Source: Embleya hyalina (lineage in GTDB: Bacteria; Actinomycetota; Actinomycetes; Streptomycetales; Streptomycetaceae). From it: a DNA stretch of 64,000 nucleotides. The position numbers and the translations under genes were made by a program. The DNA is taken from contig NZ_BIFH01000026.1 of the NCBI RefSeq assembly GCF_003967355.1, positions 124,001 to 188,000 of the forward strand. Direction: 5' to 3'. Shown piece by piece: positions 17,791 through 25,521 of this stretch (position 1 is its first letter; every line of letters begins with the position of its first letter). The notes beneath the pieces are model-generated. The model saw nothing but the letters and a program-made list of their open reading frames with translations, made no database searches and was not told the origin of the DNA.

Positions 17791-17815
17791 ACCCAGTGCA
17801 CACGTTTACCTGGGT
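17791..17815. promoter_or_regulatory. Inverted repeat between divergent SDR and XRE genes
   Basis: ACCCAG (17791-17796) and CTGGGT (17810-17815) are exact reverse complements separated by 13 bases. The site lies in the 162-bp divergent promoter region, about 75 bp upstream of the SDR start and 64 bp upstream of the regulator start. It is a candidate operator for the adjacent XRE-family regulator. The arms are only six bases, so chance is not excluded. Confidence 0.4.
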
Positions 17816-17878
17816 CCGGCCGTACCACCTTCGCGCCCGGTCGCCGCGTCGGCCGAGGGCCGGCAGTAGGGTCCGATC

Positions 17879-18721
17879 ATGAACGCCACGTCCGCCGAAA
17901 CGTCCTTCGAGCAACTGGGCGGGTTTCTGCGCGCCTGCCGCGCCCGGGTCGGACCCGAGGAGGTCGGCCTGCCCGTGTTCGGCCGCAAGCGCCGGGTGGC
18001 GGGGTTGCGGCGCGAGGAGGTGGCGCAACTCGCCGGCGTGAGTGTGGACTACTACGTGCGCCTGGAGCAGGGCCGCGGACAACATGTCTCGGACGCCGTG
18101 CTGGACGCGATCGGGCGGGCGCTGCGGCTGGATCCGACCGAGTACGCGCACATGTGGGATCTGGCCCGGCCGACCCGGGTGAGTGTGCGCCGGCCGGCGC
18201 CCTCGACCGCGCGGCCGGGCGTACAGACGCTTCTGGACCGGATCGACGCGCCGGCGTTCGTGCTGGGCCGCTGCATGGACGTGCTCGCGTGGAACGCGCT
18301 CGCCGACGCGCTGATGGGGTTGGGCGCGATGGCGCCGCACGCGCGCAACATGGCCCGGCACGCGTTCCTGGCCCCCGACGCGCACACCTTCTACCCCGAG
18401 TGGGAGCAGGTCGCCGCCGACACCGTCGGGTATCTGCGCCTGGACGCCGCGCGCCACCCCGGGGACCCCCGAATGGCCGCTCTCGTTGAGGAGTTGTCCG
18501 CCGGCAATCCGCGCTTCCGCCCGCTGTGGGACGCCCACCAGGTGGCCGAGAAAACGCACGGCACCAAGCGCCTGCGTCCCGCCGGCGGCGACCCCGTGGA
18601 CATCACCTACGAGACGTTGTCCCTGCCCGGGGACCCGGATCTGCTGCTCGTGGTCTACACCACCGGCCCGCGCGCCGAGCCGGTCCGCGCGGGGGCGGAC
18701 GCGGCGGTCGGCCGAATCTGA
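17879..18721 (+). CDS. XRE-family transcriptional regulator with MmyB-like ligand-binding domain
   Basis: The protein has 280 residues. The N-terminal part has the actinomycete XRE helix-turn-helix pattern 'LGGFLRACRARV', 'RRVAGLRREEVAQLAGVSVDYYVRLEQGR' and 'VLDAIGRALRLDPTE'. Residues from about 110 onward form the MmyB-type domain: 'LLDRIDAPAFVLGRCMDVLAWNALADAL' and 'FYPEWEQVAADTVGYLRLDAARHPGDPRM', ending in 'TYETLSLPGDPDLLLVVYTTGP'. This domain has a PAS-like fold thought to bind small hydrophobic ligands. Regulators of this group usually sit divergent from a short-chain dehydrogenase, as here, and are thought to control it. The ligand is unknown. Confidence 0.9.
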   Translation: MNATSAETSFEQLGGFLRACRARVGPEEVGLPVFGRKRRVAGLRREEVAQLAGVSVDYYVRLEQGRGQHVSDAVLDAIGRALRLDPTEYAHMWDLARPTRVSVRRPAPSTARPGVQTLLDRIDAPAFVLGRCMDVLAWNALADALMGLGAMAPHARNMARHAFLAPDAHTFYPEWEQVAADTVGYLRLDAARHPGDPRMAALVEELSAGNPRFRPLWDAHQVAEKTHGTKRLRPAGGDPVDITYETLSLPGDPDLLLVVYTTGPRAEPVRAGADAAVGRI

Positions 18722-18757
18722 CCGCCTGCCCCGCCTGCCCCGCCCGCCCCGCGCGAG

Positions 18758-19927
18758 CTACGCGCTCAGTTCGCGGTCCAGGGGGACGCGGAATCTCGGG
18801 GTGATGTGGGTACCCTCCAACCACGAGGTGTGTCGGGCCACTTCGGCCTCGATCGCCTTGGTCGCCTCGGGGTCGAGGTCGACCAGGGCGCGCCAGGCGA
18901 GGTCGCCGTCGGGGCGGGTGGACCAGCCCCCGACCACGCGGCCGTTCCACCAGACGGTCGGGCCGATGTTGCCCATGCGGTCGAACAGGTGCTCGCGCAG
19001 GGCGGGGGTGATGTACCAGTCGCGGGCCTTCCAGCCCATGGGGGTGGCGTCGAGTGCGGGCAGCAGGGCCGCCCACGGCTCCGGGGTCGGCTCGGGCTCC
19101 TCGTCGCCGGGCAGCACCCAGCCGACCGTGCCGTCGTCCAGCCCCACCTCGACGGCCCGGACGGCGGCCAGGGCGTGCCGCACGTCGGCCGTCGTCCAGC
19201 CCGTCCACCACTTGAGGTCGTCGGCCGTGCCGGGCCCGAACGCGGCCAGCCAGCCGCGCGCCAACTCGGCCTTCGCCTCGGTTTTGCCAATCTCGGGCAG
19301 CGGCGGCATGGTCGTGTAGCGGAAGCGGCTGGAGAGCCACGATCCCTGCGGCTCGGCCCGCACGATCCGGCCCTCGCACGAGAGGGTGAACAACAACCGC
19401 GTGGACACCCCCTGGTTCGCCTCGTACGGCTTGCCCACCGCGACCCGGATCTGGGTGCGCAACAGCGGTACGCGCGCGCCCAGTTCGATCGCGGTGGCCT
19501 CGCCCGCCTCGGTGAGCGCGGCCACCGTGTCCGCCTCGACCCGCTCCAGCCAGGCCTCGTCGTAGCCGCCGGACGCCAGGAATTGCAGCAGCACCCGGCG
19601 CTGCGTGACCGCGACCGCGTCGGTGCTGGAGCGCTGGACCACGTGTACGAGTTCGCGCGGGACCACGTAGACGGTGCGCCGCATGCCGGGCATCCGCACC
19701 AGGCTGCGGTCGGTGTACAACGCCCGCCGGACCTCGGCGACGGACGGTTCGGCCAGGCGGGCGCACGTGGACACGTATACCGTCGCCGGGTCGGTGGCGT
19801 GCAGCAGGAGCACGGACCGGGCCGCGTCCTCCGCGTGCGCGGCGCGCGCGCCGGCCGCCAGTCGGTGCCGAGTGCCCAAACGCGCTCGTCGCTGGTCGTC
19901 GGTGATCCGTGGCAACGCAGAGGTCAT
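18758..19927 (-). CDS. Winged-helix DNA-binding protein, AlkZ/HTH_42 superfamily
   Basis: This 389-residue protein has the layout of the HTH_42/AlkZ superfamily: a basic N-terminal helix region, 'RSLVRMPGMRRTVYVVPRELVHVVQRSS', tandem winged-helix parts, and a C-terminal 'RDWYITPALREHLFDRMGNIGPTVWWNGRVVGGWSTRPDGDLAWRALVDL', which matches the conserved 'G-V-W-V-x-G-x-V-x-G-x-W' segment. AlkZ-type glycosylases use a Q-x-Q (or Q-x-D) motif in a 'G-L/M-Q-A-Q-x-P' loop. The equivalent loop here reads 'LLHATDPATVYVSTCARL', so His and Thr replace the glutamines. It may therefore be non-catalytic or act differently. Compare the paralogue at 58120-59262, which keeps Q-A-Q. Confidence 0.85.
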   Translation of the reverse strand: MTSALPRITDDQRRARLGTRHRLAAGARAAHAEDAARSVLLLHATDPATVYVSTCARLAEPSVAEVRRALYTDRSLVRMPGMRRTVYVVPRELVHVVQRSSTDAVAVTQRRVLLQFLASGGYDEAWLERVEADTVAALTEAGEATAIELGARVPLLRTQIRVAVGKPYEANQGVSTRLLFTLSCEGRIVRAEPQGSWLSSRFRYTTMPPLPEIGKTEAKAELARGWLAAFGPGTADDLKWWTGWTTADVRHALAAVRAVEVGLDDGTVGWVLPGDEEPEPTPEPWAALLPALDATPMGWKARDWYITPALREHLFDRMGNIGPTVWWNGRVVGGWSTRPDGDLAWRALVDLDPEATKAIEAEVARHTSWLEGTHITPRFRVPLDRELSA

Positions 19928-20077
19928 GCGCCGACCATAGGGGTCCGGTGTGACATGTGGCCGGGAATCGTACGGCGCGGCGATTCCGGATCGCCTTACC
20001 GTGACGGGGTCGGGACACGAAAGAATCAAGCGTCGAGTTTTTCCGGTATCACCGCACGTCCGTGAGAAGGAGTCACC

Positions 20078-20626
20078 ATGCCGTCTGCGGGGTCGTCCCG
20101 ATTCGATTGGCGTCGCCTGAGGCCCGCCCGTCGGGCGCCGAACTCGGGAGGTCCGCCCCCACCGAAATCCGGGAACGGTCTGGTGATCGGGGCGGTGATC
20201 GTCGGGGTGATCGTGATCCTGGTGTGGTGGGTGCTCTCCGGCGACGACAACAAGAACGACAAGAAGAAGAACGCGTCGAGCACCGTGTCGCCCGGCGCGT
20301 CCGGGTCGGCCGACCCGTCGGCGAGGGCGAGCGGGACGGCCGTGCCCTCGCCCACCTCGACGGTGAAGATGGCGGTGATCGCGCGCCAGGCGATCGGCCT
20401 GGAAATACGGGAGAAGCCGGGCAAGGGCAAGACCGTCACCGAGGTGAGCGCGGGCACCCAACTGACCGCGACCTGCCGGGCCAAGGGCGGTGTCACCGTC
20501 TACGGCTGGCGCGGTGGCAAGAGCGACCAGTGGGTGCTGGTGACCACGAGCCAGGGCGTGGGTTACGCGCCCGAGGCGTGGTTGGAGACCACGGGGTCGG
20601 TGAAGGACCTGCTGCCCATGTGCTGA
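20078..20626 (+). CDS. Membrane-anchored protein with extracellular SH3-like domain
   Basis: The product has 182 residues: a basic, Pro-rich cytoplasmic start of about 33 residues, one membrane segment 'GLVIGAVIVGVIVILVWWVL' (about 34-53), a charged Asp/Asn/Lys patch, a Ser/Thr/Ala/Pro-rich spacer (about 65-95), and an outer domain of about 85 residues. The outer domain has the bacterial SH3 rhythm 'GLEIREKPGKGKTVTEVSAGTQLTATCRAKGG' and 'WVLVTTSQGVGYAPEAWLE'. Bacterial SH3 domains bind cell-wall peptides or other surface ligands, so a wall-associated structural or sensing role is likely. Two cysteines in the outer domain may form a disulfide. Its 3' end overlaps the convergent acyltransferase gene by 64 bp. 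AGAAGGAG precedes the ATG. Confidence 0.85.
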   Translation: MPSAGSSRFDWRRLRPARRAPNSGGPPPPKSGNGLVIGAVIVGVIVILVWWVLSGDDNKNDKKKNASSTVSPGASGSADPSARASGTAVPSPTSTVKMAVIARQAIGLEIREKPGKGKTVTEVSAGTQLTATCRAKGGVTVYGWRGGKSDQWVLVTTSQGVGYAPEAWLETTGSVKDLLPMC

Positions 20627-21918
20627 GCGTCGGGGCGCCGGTGTGGGCCGGCCGGTGTCGATCGCCGTATGGTCACCGACGCCGCCCGGCCGCCGCGCGC
20701 ACGCTCGCGGCCGATCACCCAGGGAGCGACCGGGGTTCGCGCGACCAGCCAGGCGAACCCGGCCGACCCGCCGGCGACCACGGCCACGAGCACGATGGTG
20801 TCCACCGCCGGCGACCACGGCAACGCGGCGACGAATCCGCTCAGTTCCAGCAGCCGCAGGATCATCGGGTGCACGAGGTAGACCCCGAAGGCCAGTCGCG
20901 CCCCGAGCGCGGCGGCCCGACGACCGGGCACGGGTCGGCGGGCCCGTTCCCAGCGGGTGGCCAGGGCGTACAGCGCGATCACCGCGACCGGGCCCCACAG
21001 CAGGCTCACCGGCTGGGTGGCCATCGACGCGGTCGCGGTGTCCCGGCCCCCGGCGACGGTGTGCCGGTACCAGAGCCAGGTCAGCGCGAGCATGCCGAGC
21101 GTGCCGGCCCAGACGGTCCGGGTGTGCCCGACGATCCACGCGTGGAAGGCGTCCAGGTGTACCGCCGCCAGCGCGCCGGACAGGACGAAGAACCCGTAGG
21201 TCGGCAGCAGCATCCCGCCGTGCGTGCGGTACCACTCCAGCGGGCCGCTCAGCGGTGTGGGGTGGAACAGCACCGTCAGTGCGCCGAGTTGCACCGCGGC
21301 GGTGACCACGAGCAGCGGCAGATGCCGCCCGGCGGTGGCCCGGACCAGTTTGAGGAGGAGCGGGAACAGCACCGCGATCTGGAGCGAGACGAGCAGGAAG
21401 TACAGGTGGTACCAGGACCCGCCCCAGACGATCCCGCCGCGCAGGTCGCCCAGCGCGCCGGGCAGGTCGCCGCGGATCCTCGCGTGGTCGCCCAGTGCCC
21501 AGTAGGCGGTGGACCACAGCAGATACGGCGCGCCGAGCAGCTTGAACCGCCTGCCGAGGAAGGCGCCCACGCGCAGCGGCCGGTGGTACGCGCTGTGGAA
21601 GAGCACGAAGGTGCTGACGAAGAAGAACACCGCGCGGGTGGCGTGCAGGACCAGTTGGGTGAAGGCGGGGCCCTCGCCGGGGAACGGGTAGGTCACCCCG
21701 ATGACGTGCACCACGATCACGCACAGGAAGGCGATGTCGCGGATCAGGTCGACCCGGTGCAGGTGGGGTCGGCGGCCGGTCGCGGGGGGATCGGTCCGGG
21801 CCGTCGGGCCGGCCGGCTCGGCCGGCGGGCGCGCGGCGCTCGGGGTCGAGCGGCCGGGGGCGCTCGCCGGGCGGGTGGGTCGGGTGCGCTTGTCGAAGGT
21901 GCCGAAGGAGACTGCCAT
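20563..21918 (-). CDS. Acyltransferase-3 family integral membrane protein
   Basis: This 451-residue protein has about ten membrane segments after a 50-residue Pro/Ala/Arg-rich cytoplasmic N-terminus. It starts its core with 'HLHRVDLIRDIAFLCVIVVHVIGVTYPF', matching the conserved first helix of acyltransferase-3 proteins, where the H in 'VVHVIG' is the usual catalytic histidine. 'FFFVSTFVLFHSAYHRPLRVGAFLGRRFKLLGAPYLLWS' is the second hallmark. The family moves acyl groups (acetyl, succinyl and others) onto sugars or lipids across the membrane. The C-terminal 50 residues are Arg/Ser-rich and soluble, and part of them is encoded in the overlap with the SH3 protein gene. ATG at 21918 or GTG at 21921 are both possible starts. 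Confidence 0.88.
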   Translation of the reverse strand: MAVSFGTFDKRTRPTRPASAPGRSTPSAARPPAEPAGPTARTDPPATGRRPHLHRVDLIRDIAFLCVIVVHVIGVTYPFPGEGPAFTQLVLHATRAVFFFVSTFVLFHSAYHRPLRVGAFLGRRFKLLGAPYLLWSTAYWALGDHARIRGDLPGALGDLRGGIVWGGSWYHLYFLLVSLQIAVLFPLLLKLVRATAGRHLPLLVVTAAVQLGALTVLFHPTPLSGPLEWYRTHGGMLLPTYGFFVLSGALAAVHLDAFHAWIVGHTRTVWAGTLGMLALTWLWYRHTVAGGRDTATASMATQPVSLLWGPVAVIALYALATRWERARRPVPGRRAAALGARLAFGVYLVHPMILRLLELSGFVAALPWSPAVDTIVLVAVVAGGSAGFAWLVARTPVAPWVIGRERARGGRAASVTIRRSTPAGPHRRPDAQHMGSRSFTDPVVSNHASGA

Positions 21919-22058
21919 CACCGCACGCCTGCCCCGACCGCGCCGTTCCGCTCACCGCCCGCCCGATGTTTTCCCCGGGGCCCGACCGGCGGTCGCGCCC
22001 TCCCCACCGGGTGCGAGCCGGATCGAACCGCAGGACGCGGGGTGCCACAACGCGGAAA

Positions 22059-22079
22059 GTCCATGTAGGCAGCATGGAC
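22059..22079. promoter_or_regulatory. Perfect 7-bp inverted repeat upstream of the acyltransferase gene
   Basis: GTCCATG (22059-22065) and CATGGAC (22073-22079) are exact reverse complements around a seven-base spacer. The site lies about 140 bp upstream of the acyltransferase start and about 140 bp downstream of the diterpene operon end, all on the minus strand. It could be an operator, or a weak hairpin ending the diterpene transcript. No run of U follows on the minus strand. Confidence 0.4.
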
Positions 22080-22121
22080 GTGCTTCATGAGTGAATGATT
22101 AAAGCCGTCCGAGGGTGGCCT

Positions 22122-22134
22122 TGACGTTACGTCA
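22122..22134. promoter_or_regulatory. TGACGT-T-ACGTCA palindrome
   Basis: This 13-base site has exact six-base arms around one central base. It lies 87 bp beyond the stop of the class I terpene cyclase and about 200 bp upstream of the acyltransferase start. It shares the TGACGT half-site with the TetR-type palindrome at 49780-49802 and resembles TGACGC-A-GCGTCA at 5383-5395. It is a candidate regulator site; which gene it serves is not clear. Confidence 0.4.
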
Positions 22135-22220
22135 GGTTCGGGCAAAGCCCGCCGGCGCGCCACGAGGACCGATCCGGGGCGCGCCGGGTGTACTCGGCGA
22201 TGCGTTCGGGCGGTCTCCGG

Positions 22221-23270
22221 TCAGCCGCCCGGAGTCGGATCCGGGACGAACACGGCCCGGTCCCGGTGGAAGGTCATGGTGCCGGCGGTGGAGCCGTCCC
22301 AGCCCAGGCCGCCGGGTTCGTAACGCTTGCTGACGGTGGCCCACCACAGGTTGGACGTCATCACGTGGCCGACCTCGTCGAGATAGGCGCGCATCCCCGG
22401 CTCCCCGCCGTGCGGGCCGGCCATGATCCGGTCGCGCAGGTCGAGGAACTTGCGTTCGGTGGCGTCGATCAGGCCGCAGATCTTGTTCATCGCCCCTTCG
22501 AGGTCGAGCCCTTCGGCCTCGCCGAGGTAGTAGACCAGGTTCACCCGGTCGTCCATGACCAGTTCCTTGCGGTAGGAGACCAGGTCGTTGATCAGCGTGT
22601 AGCCGTCGATCGCGGTGTCGTGGATGGCCACCATGTCGGCGGTCCGGAACGCCTCCTGGGACAGCGCCACGCCGGGCACGCCCTCCTCGGCGAACCCGAA
22701 CAACCAGCGCACCCCCAGGCTGTGCCGGCGGTCGTCCATGTACGTGTCGTAGTCGGATATCCCGGCGTCGCGCCAGTTCTCCAACTCGGTGGTGAACCCG
22801 TGTGCGAAGTCCTCCATGTAGGAGACGAATCGGATCCAGCGCGCGGGCGGCATACGCTCGCGCAACCAGGAGAAGTCCTCGCGCAGCGGGGTCGAGCCGT
22901 CCCCCCAGCCGAGCAGGTCGGCCATGAAGCGGCCGAAGACGTTGCGGGTGGCGAACGAACTGCCGCCCAGGCCCGCCTTGTCCACGAGACTGTTCTCGAT
23001 GCCGATCAGGTAGTTCATCACCTTGGCCGTGGTCAGCGCGAGTTCGTAGTCGGCGTGCGGAACGGACAACGACACCAGCAGCGTTCCGTCCACGTTCTTG
23101 TCGATCCGGGCGGCGTCGCCCGCGTAGGCGAAGCCGAGGTGGCGGTGGGCCCACCAGCGGGACTCGCGCATCAGCCGGTCCGTTTCCGGATGGAACGTCA
23201 TCGGCAACAGGTTCGCGAGCTTCGGCAGGTGGAAGCTGATCGGGAGGTCGACGACGGTCGGTGTGCTCAC
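22221..23270 (-). CDS. Class I terpene cyclase (diterpene synthase candidate) with altered aspartate-rich motif
   Basis: This 349-residue all-helical protein is of the class I terpene synthase type. The C-terminal metal motif is intact: NDLVSYRKE at about residues 228-236 fits N-D-x-x-S-x-x-x-E. R182, 46 residues before it, fits the diphosphate sensor, and R316-Y317 fits the terminal RY pair. The first metal motif, normally D-D-x-x-x-D/E, reads E92-N-S-L-V-D97, so both leading aspartates are replaced. The GTG start at 23270 overlaps the TGA of the class II cyclase gene (GTGA) and has AAAGGAG six bases upstream. The probable role is to ionise the bicyclic diphosphate made by the neighbour and cyclise or quench it. 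The product is unknown. Confidence 0.88.
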   Translation of the reverse strand: MSTPTVVDLPISFHLPKLANLLPMTFHPETDRLMRESRWWAHRHLGFAYAGDAARIDKNVDGTLLVSLSVPHADYELALTTAKVMNYLIGIENSLVDKAGLGGSSFATRNVFGRFMADLLGWGDGSTPLREDFSWLRERMPPARWIRFVSYMEDFAHGFTTELENWRDAGISDYDTYMDDRRHSLGVRWLFGFAEEGVPGVALSQEAFRTADMVAIHDTAIDGYTLINDLVSYRKELVMDDRVNLVYYLGEAEGLDLEGAMNKICGLIDATERKFLDLRDRIMAGPHGGEPGMRAYLDEVGHVMTSNLWWATVSKRYEPGGLGWDGSTAGTMTFHRDRAVFVPDPTPGG

Positions 23271-24961
23271 GCCGGGCTCCTTTCGCCGGTCTGCGTCGGG
23301 GTGTTCCTGCCCCCACCGCGCGATCCGGTGGAACCGGGCGCGGGGGCACGCAGGGCTGAGGGGTACGCCGACTGCGCGCCGGGGCCCCGCGGGGCGCTCG
23401 GGCGGCGCCTCCGGGCGGCCAGCCGACTGCCCAGGTGGCCGAGGGCGAGCAGGGTGAAGTGGTCGGCCAGGCTGGGGATCACGTACAGGAACGGCCGGGT
23501 GCCCAGCATGTCCGACACCGAGTCGATCCCGCCGTCGGCGCGTTGTGTGCTCAGCAGGTGTTCGAGGCCGCGCGCCACGGGGCGGGGGTCGGCCTGGCGG
23601 CACAGCGCGATCAGCGCGTACGCGGTGCTGATCGCGTCGCTGGGGTCGCCGGGTTGTTGGCCCCAGCCGCCGTCGGGGTTCTGCCCCTCGCGCACCGCGG
23701 TGAGCGCCCGCTTGACGGTGGCCCGGTAGGCGTCGGGGCCGCACGCGTCGGTGGCGAGCAGGGCGCGGAAGATCGCGTGGTAGCGGCTGCGGCTCCAGTC
23801 CGGGTCGAAGGTGCCGTCGACGTGCTGCGCGAAGGCCAGGAACCGGCGTGCGGCGGTGATGCGTTGCACGTGCCGGGGCGCGCGCACGCTCAGCGCGTTG
23901 ACCGCGGCCGCGGTCATGCACGCCTCCGAGGGCGCGCCCGCGATGTACGTGGGGAAACCGCCGTCGGAACCCTGGTAGGACCACAGCGCGCGCAGGCCGC
24001 CGTCGATCGCGCGCCGGTAGCGCAGCGGGTCGGTGGCGTGCAGGAACTCGATCGCCACCGAGGTGTCGTCGACGTCGGCGAGCGCCGCGGCGTCGGTGTA
24101 CGACCAGCCCCCGTCCACCCGTTGGCGCGCCGCGAGGTGGTCGCCGATCCGGCGGCGGACCTCCATCGGGGCGCCCGACGCGTCCAGCGCGACACCCGCG
24201 GTGACCGCGCACCAGGTGTCCGTGTCGGTCACGAACGGCACCCCGCCGTCCACCCGTTGATGGGCCAGCGCCTTGGCCACGCCGTTGACCAGCACTCCGT
24301 CCAGGTGCGGTCGACCGACCAGCGCGTGCAGCACCAGGAGGTGCACGAGCAGATTGCCCTCCCAGACTCCCGACACCTGCTGGGTGTCCACCAGCAGACG
24401 CACCTCGCACGCGTCGATCTGGTCGGCGTGACCGGTCAGATCGGCCGACGCGACCTTGAGCGCGATGGTCTGCACGTGCGCCCACGGGTGCAGGTTCCCG
24501 ATGTCGAACGCGCTCGGGTCGAACGGACGCCGGAGCGCGCGCCGGGGCGGGCCGAGCAGGGCCAGCACCGTTTCGAGCAGGACCCGCTTGCGCGCGTTCA
24601 GGAACGCCGGCGCCCGCTCCAGGAACCGGTCGAGCAGGGCGTCCGTGCCGTGTTCGGCGAAGTCGTCGGGGTGGCGCAAAGCGATCGTCGTGAGCAGCCG
24701 ATCGAGCGGTTCGGCGCCGTCGAGGCGGTCGGCGAGGAACCGGGCGACCCGGCGGTGGTGATCGGATTCGATCCCGGTGCGCTCCAGCAGGCGCAGCAGC
24801 AGCGCCGATTCGAGCACGCGGCTGCGGCACGGGCTGCGCACCGCCCCGTCGGGCTGCACCGAATCCGCGACCCTGCGACGCAGGCGCGCGGTGGCCACGG
24901 GGAACTCCGGCACGAACATGTCCGCAGGCCACCCGGGCATCCGGGTCTCTCGCACGCGCAT
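23267..24961 (-). CDS. Class II (protonation-type) diterpene cyclase
   Basis: The protein has 564 residues and a two-domain all-helical (beta-gamma) plan like squalene-hopene cyclase and bacterial copalyl diphosphate synthases. The catalytic acid motif D296-V-D-D299 is present, followed by T-S as in D-x-D-D-T-S/A. QW-like repeats occur throughout (Q-x-x-D-G-G-W/F-type at about 235, 280, 330, 429 and 473). No class I D-D-x-x-D is present. Such enzymes protonate GGPP and leave the diphosphate in place. The last 45 residues are Arg/Pro/Gly-rich and probably disordered. GGGGGAGG lies before the ATG at 24961. It is the first gene of a two-gene operon with the class I cyclase. Squalene-type substrates are unlikely given the partner. 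Confidence 0.88.
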   Translation of the reverse strand: MRVRETRMPGWPADMFVPEFPVATARLRRRVADSVQPDGAVRSPCRSRVLESALLLRLLERTGIESDHHRRVARFLADRLDGAEPLDRLLTTIALRHPDDFAEHGTDALLDRFLERAPAFLNARKRVLLETVLALLGPPRRALRRPFDPSAFDIGNLHPWAHVQTIALKVASADLTGHADQIDACEVRLLVDTQQVSGVWEGNLLVHLLVLHALVGRPHLDGVLVNGVAKALAHQRVDGGVPFVTDTDTWCAVTAGVALDASGAPMEVRRRIGDHLAARQRVDGGWSYTDAAALADVDDTSVAIEFLHATDPLRYRRAIDGGLRALWSYQGSDGGFPTYIAGAPSEACMTAAAVNALSVRAPRHVQRITAARRFLAFAQHVDGTFDPDWSRSRYHAIFRALLATDACGPDAYRATVKRALTAVREGQNPDGGWGQQPGDPSDAISTAYALIALCRQADPRPVARGLEHLLSTQRADGGIDSVSDMLGTRPFLYVIPSLADHFTLLALGHLGSRLAARRRRPSAPRGPGAQSAYPSALRAPAPGSTGSRGGGRNTPTQTGERSPA

Positions 24962-25227
24962 CGGTCAGCGCCTCCCCCATACGTCCTGTCGCAAGCTGTG
25001 CCGTTGTGTCGGTAGGGCGCCGAGCGGGGGTTGGGGTGACGCGATCGGGGTACTCGGCGCGGAATGCACGCCCCGGCGGATGAGCGCTCCCCGTCGCCCG
25101 GTCCGGGTGTGTTCCCATCACGAAATCACCCGAAGGTGTGAATGCGGAAGCCTGTACTCGTTTGTTGTCTGAATTGGTGAGTAATCGCCATCAAATGTGC
25201 TGGAAATGAACGGCTATTGACGGCACT
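24962..25227. promoter_or_regulatory. AT-richer leader/promoter region of the diterpene operon
   Basis: These 266 bases separate the YciI-like gene from the diterpene operon, both reading leftward. The part at about 25110-25215 is markedly AT-richer than its surroundings, with many T- and A-rich hexamers, and must hold the promoter for the class II cyclase gene. The leader would be 150 bases or more. I could not pick one convincing -35/-10 pair. The block CACC-CGAA-GGTG at about 25127-25138 can form a small hairpin. Confidence 0.4.
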
Positions 25228-25521
25228 TCAGGTGGCCGGGAGCAGTCCTTCGAGCCCGGGAGCGGTCCTGGAGGGCGCGAATTCGACAACGTCGTAGGTG
25301 GCCGCGCCCGCCTTCCGGAACGGGTCCTCCGCAAGCACCGCGTCGAGCGCGGCCCGGTCGTCGGCGCGGGCCAGGATCACCCCGCCGGTGCGCGGGACGC
25401 GGCGCCCGGAGGCGAGCAGGGTGCCGTCCGCGTAGTACCGGTCGAGCCATTCGAGGTGGCCGGGCATGAGCGCGTCGATGTCCTCGACGGGGACGACGTA
25501 GGTCAGCGTGATCACGAACAT
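25228..25521 (-). CDS. YciI-family protein
   Basis: This small 97-residue protein is of the dimeric alpha/beta ferredoxin-like YciI (YCII) type: 'MFVITLTYVVPVEDIDALMPGHLEWLDRYYADGTLLASGRRVPRTGGVIL'. The conserved histidine (H-L-x-W) and the aspartate of 'LDRYYADG' form the family's putative active-site pair. 'DPFRKAGAATYDVVEF' closes the fold. Members are thought to be small enzymes, dehydrochlorinase- or muconolactone-isomerase-like, often of unknown substrate. It is upstream of the diterpene operon and on the same strand, but 266 AT-rich bases intervene, so a shared transcript is uncertain. Confidence 0.9.
   Translation of the reverse strand: MFVITLTYVVPVEDIDALMPGHLEWLDRYYADGTLLASGRRVPRTGGVILARADDRAALDAVLAEDPFRKAGAATYDVVEFAPSRTAPGLEGLLPAT

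Noticed and set aside
20062-22068. Very long plus-strand open frame (668 codons) opposite the acyltransferase gene
   Set aside because: The translation is Arg/Gly/Pro/Gln-rich without hydrophobic core; the minus-strand frame gives a clear acyltransferase-3 protein. It is an antisense shadow typical of high-GC DNA.
22221-25121. Single 966-codon frame that would fuse the class I cyclase to upstream sequence
   Set aside because: The part before the GTG at 23270 in this frame is Arg/Pro/Gly-rich. The real upstream gene is in another frame and encodes the class II cyclase, with an overlap and a ribosome-binding site between them.
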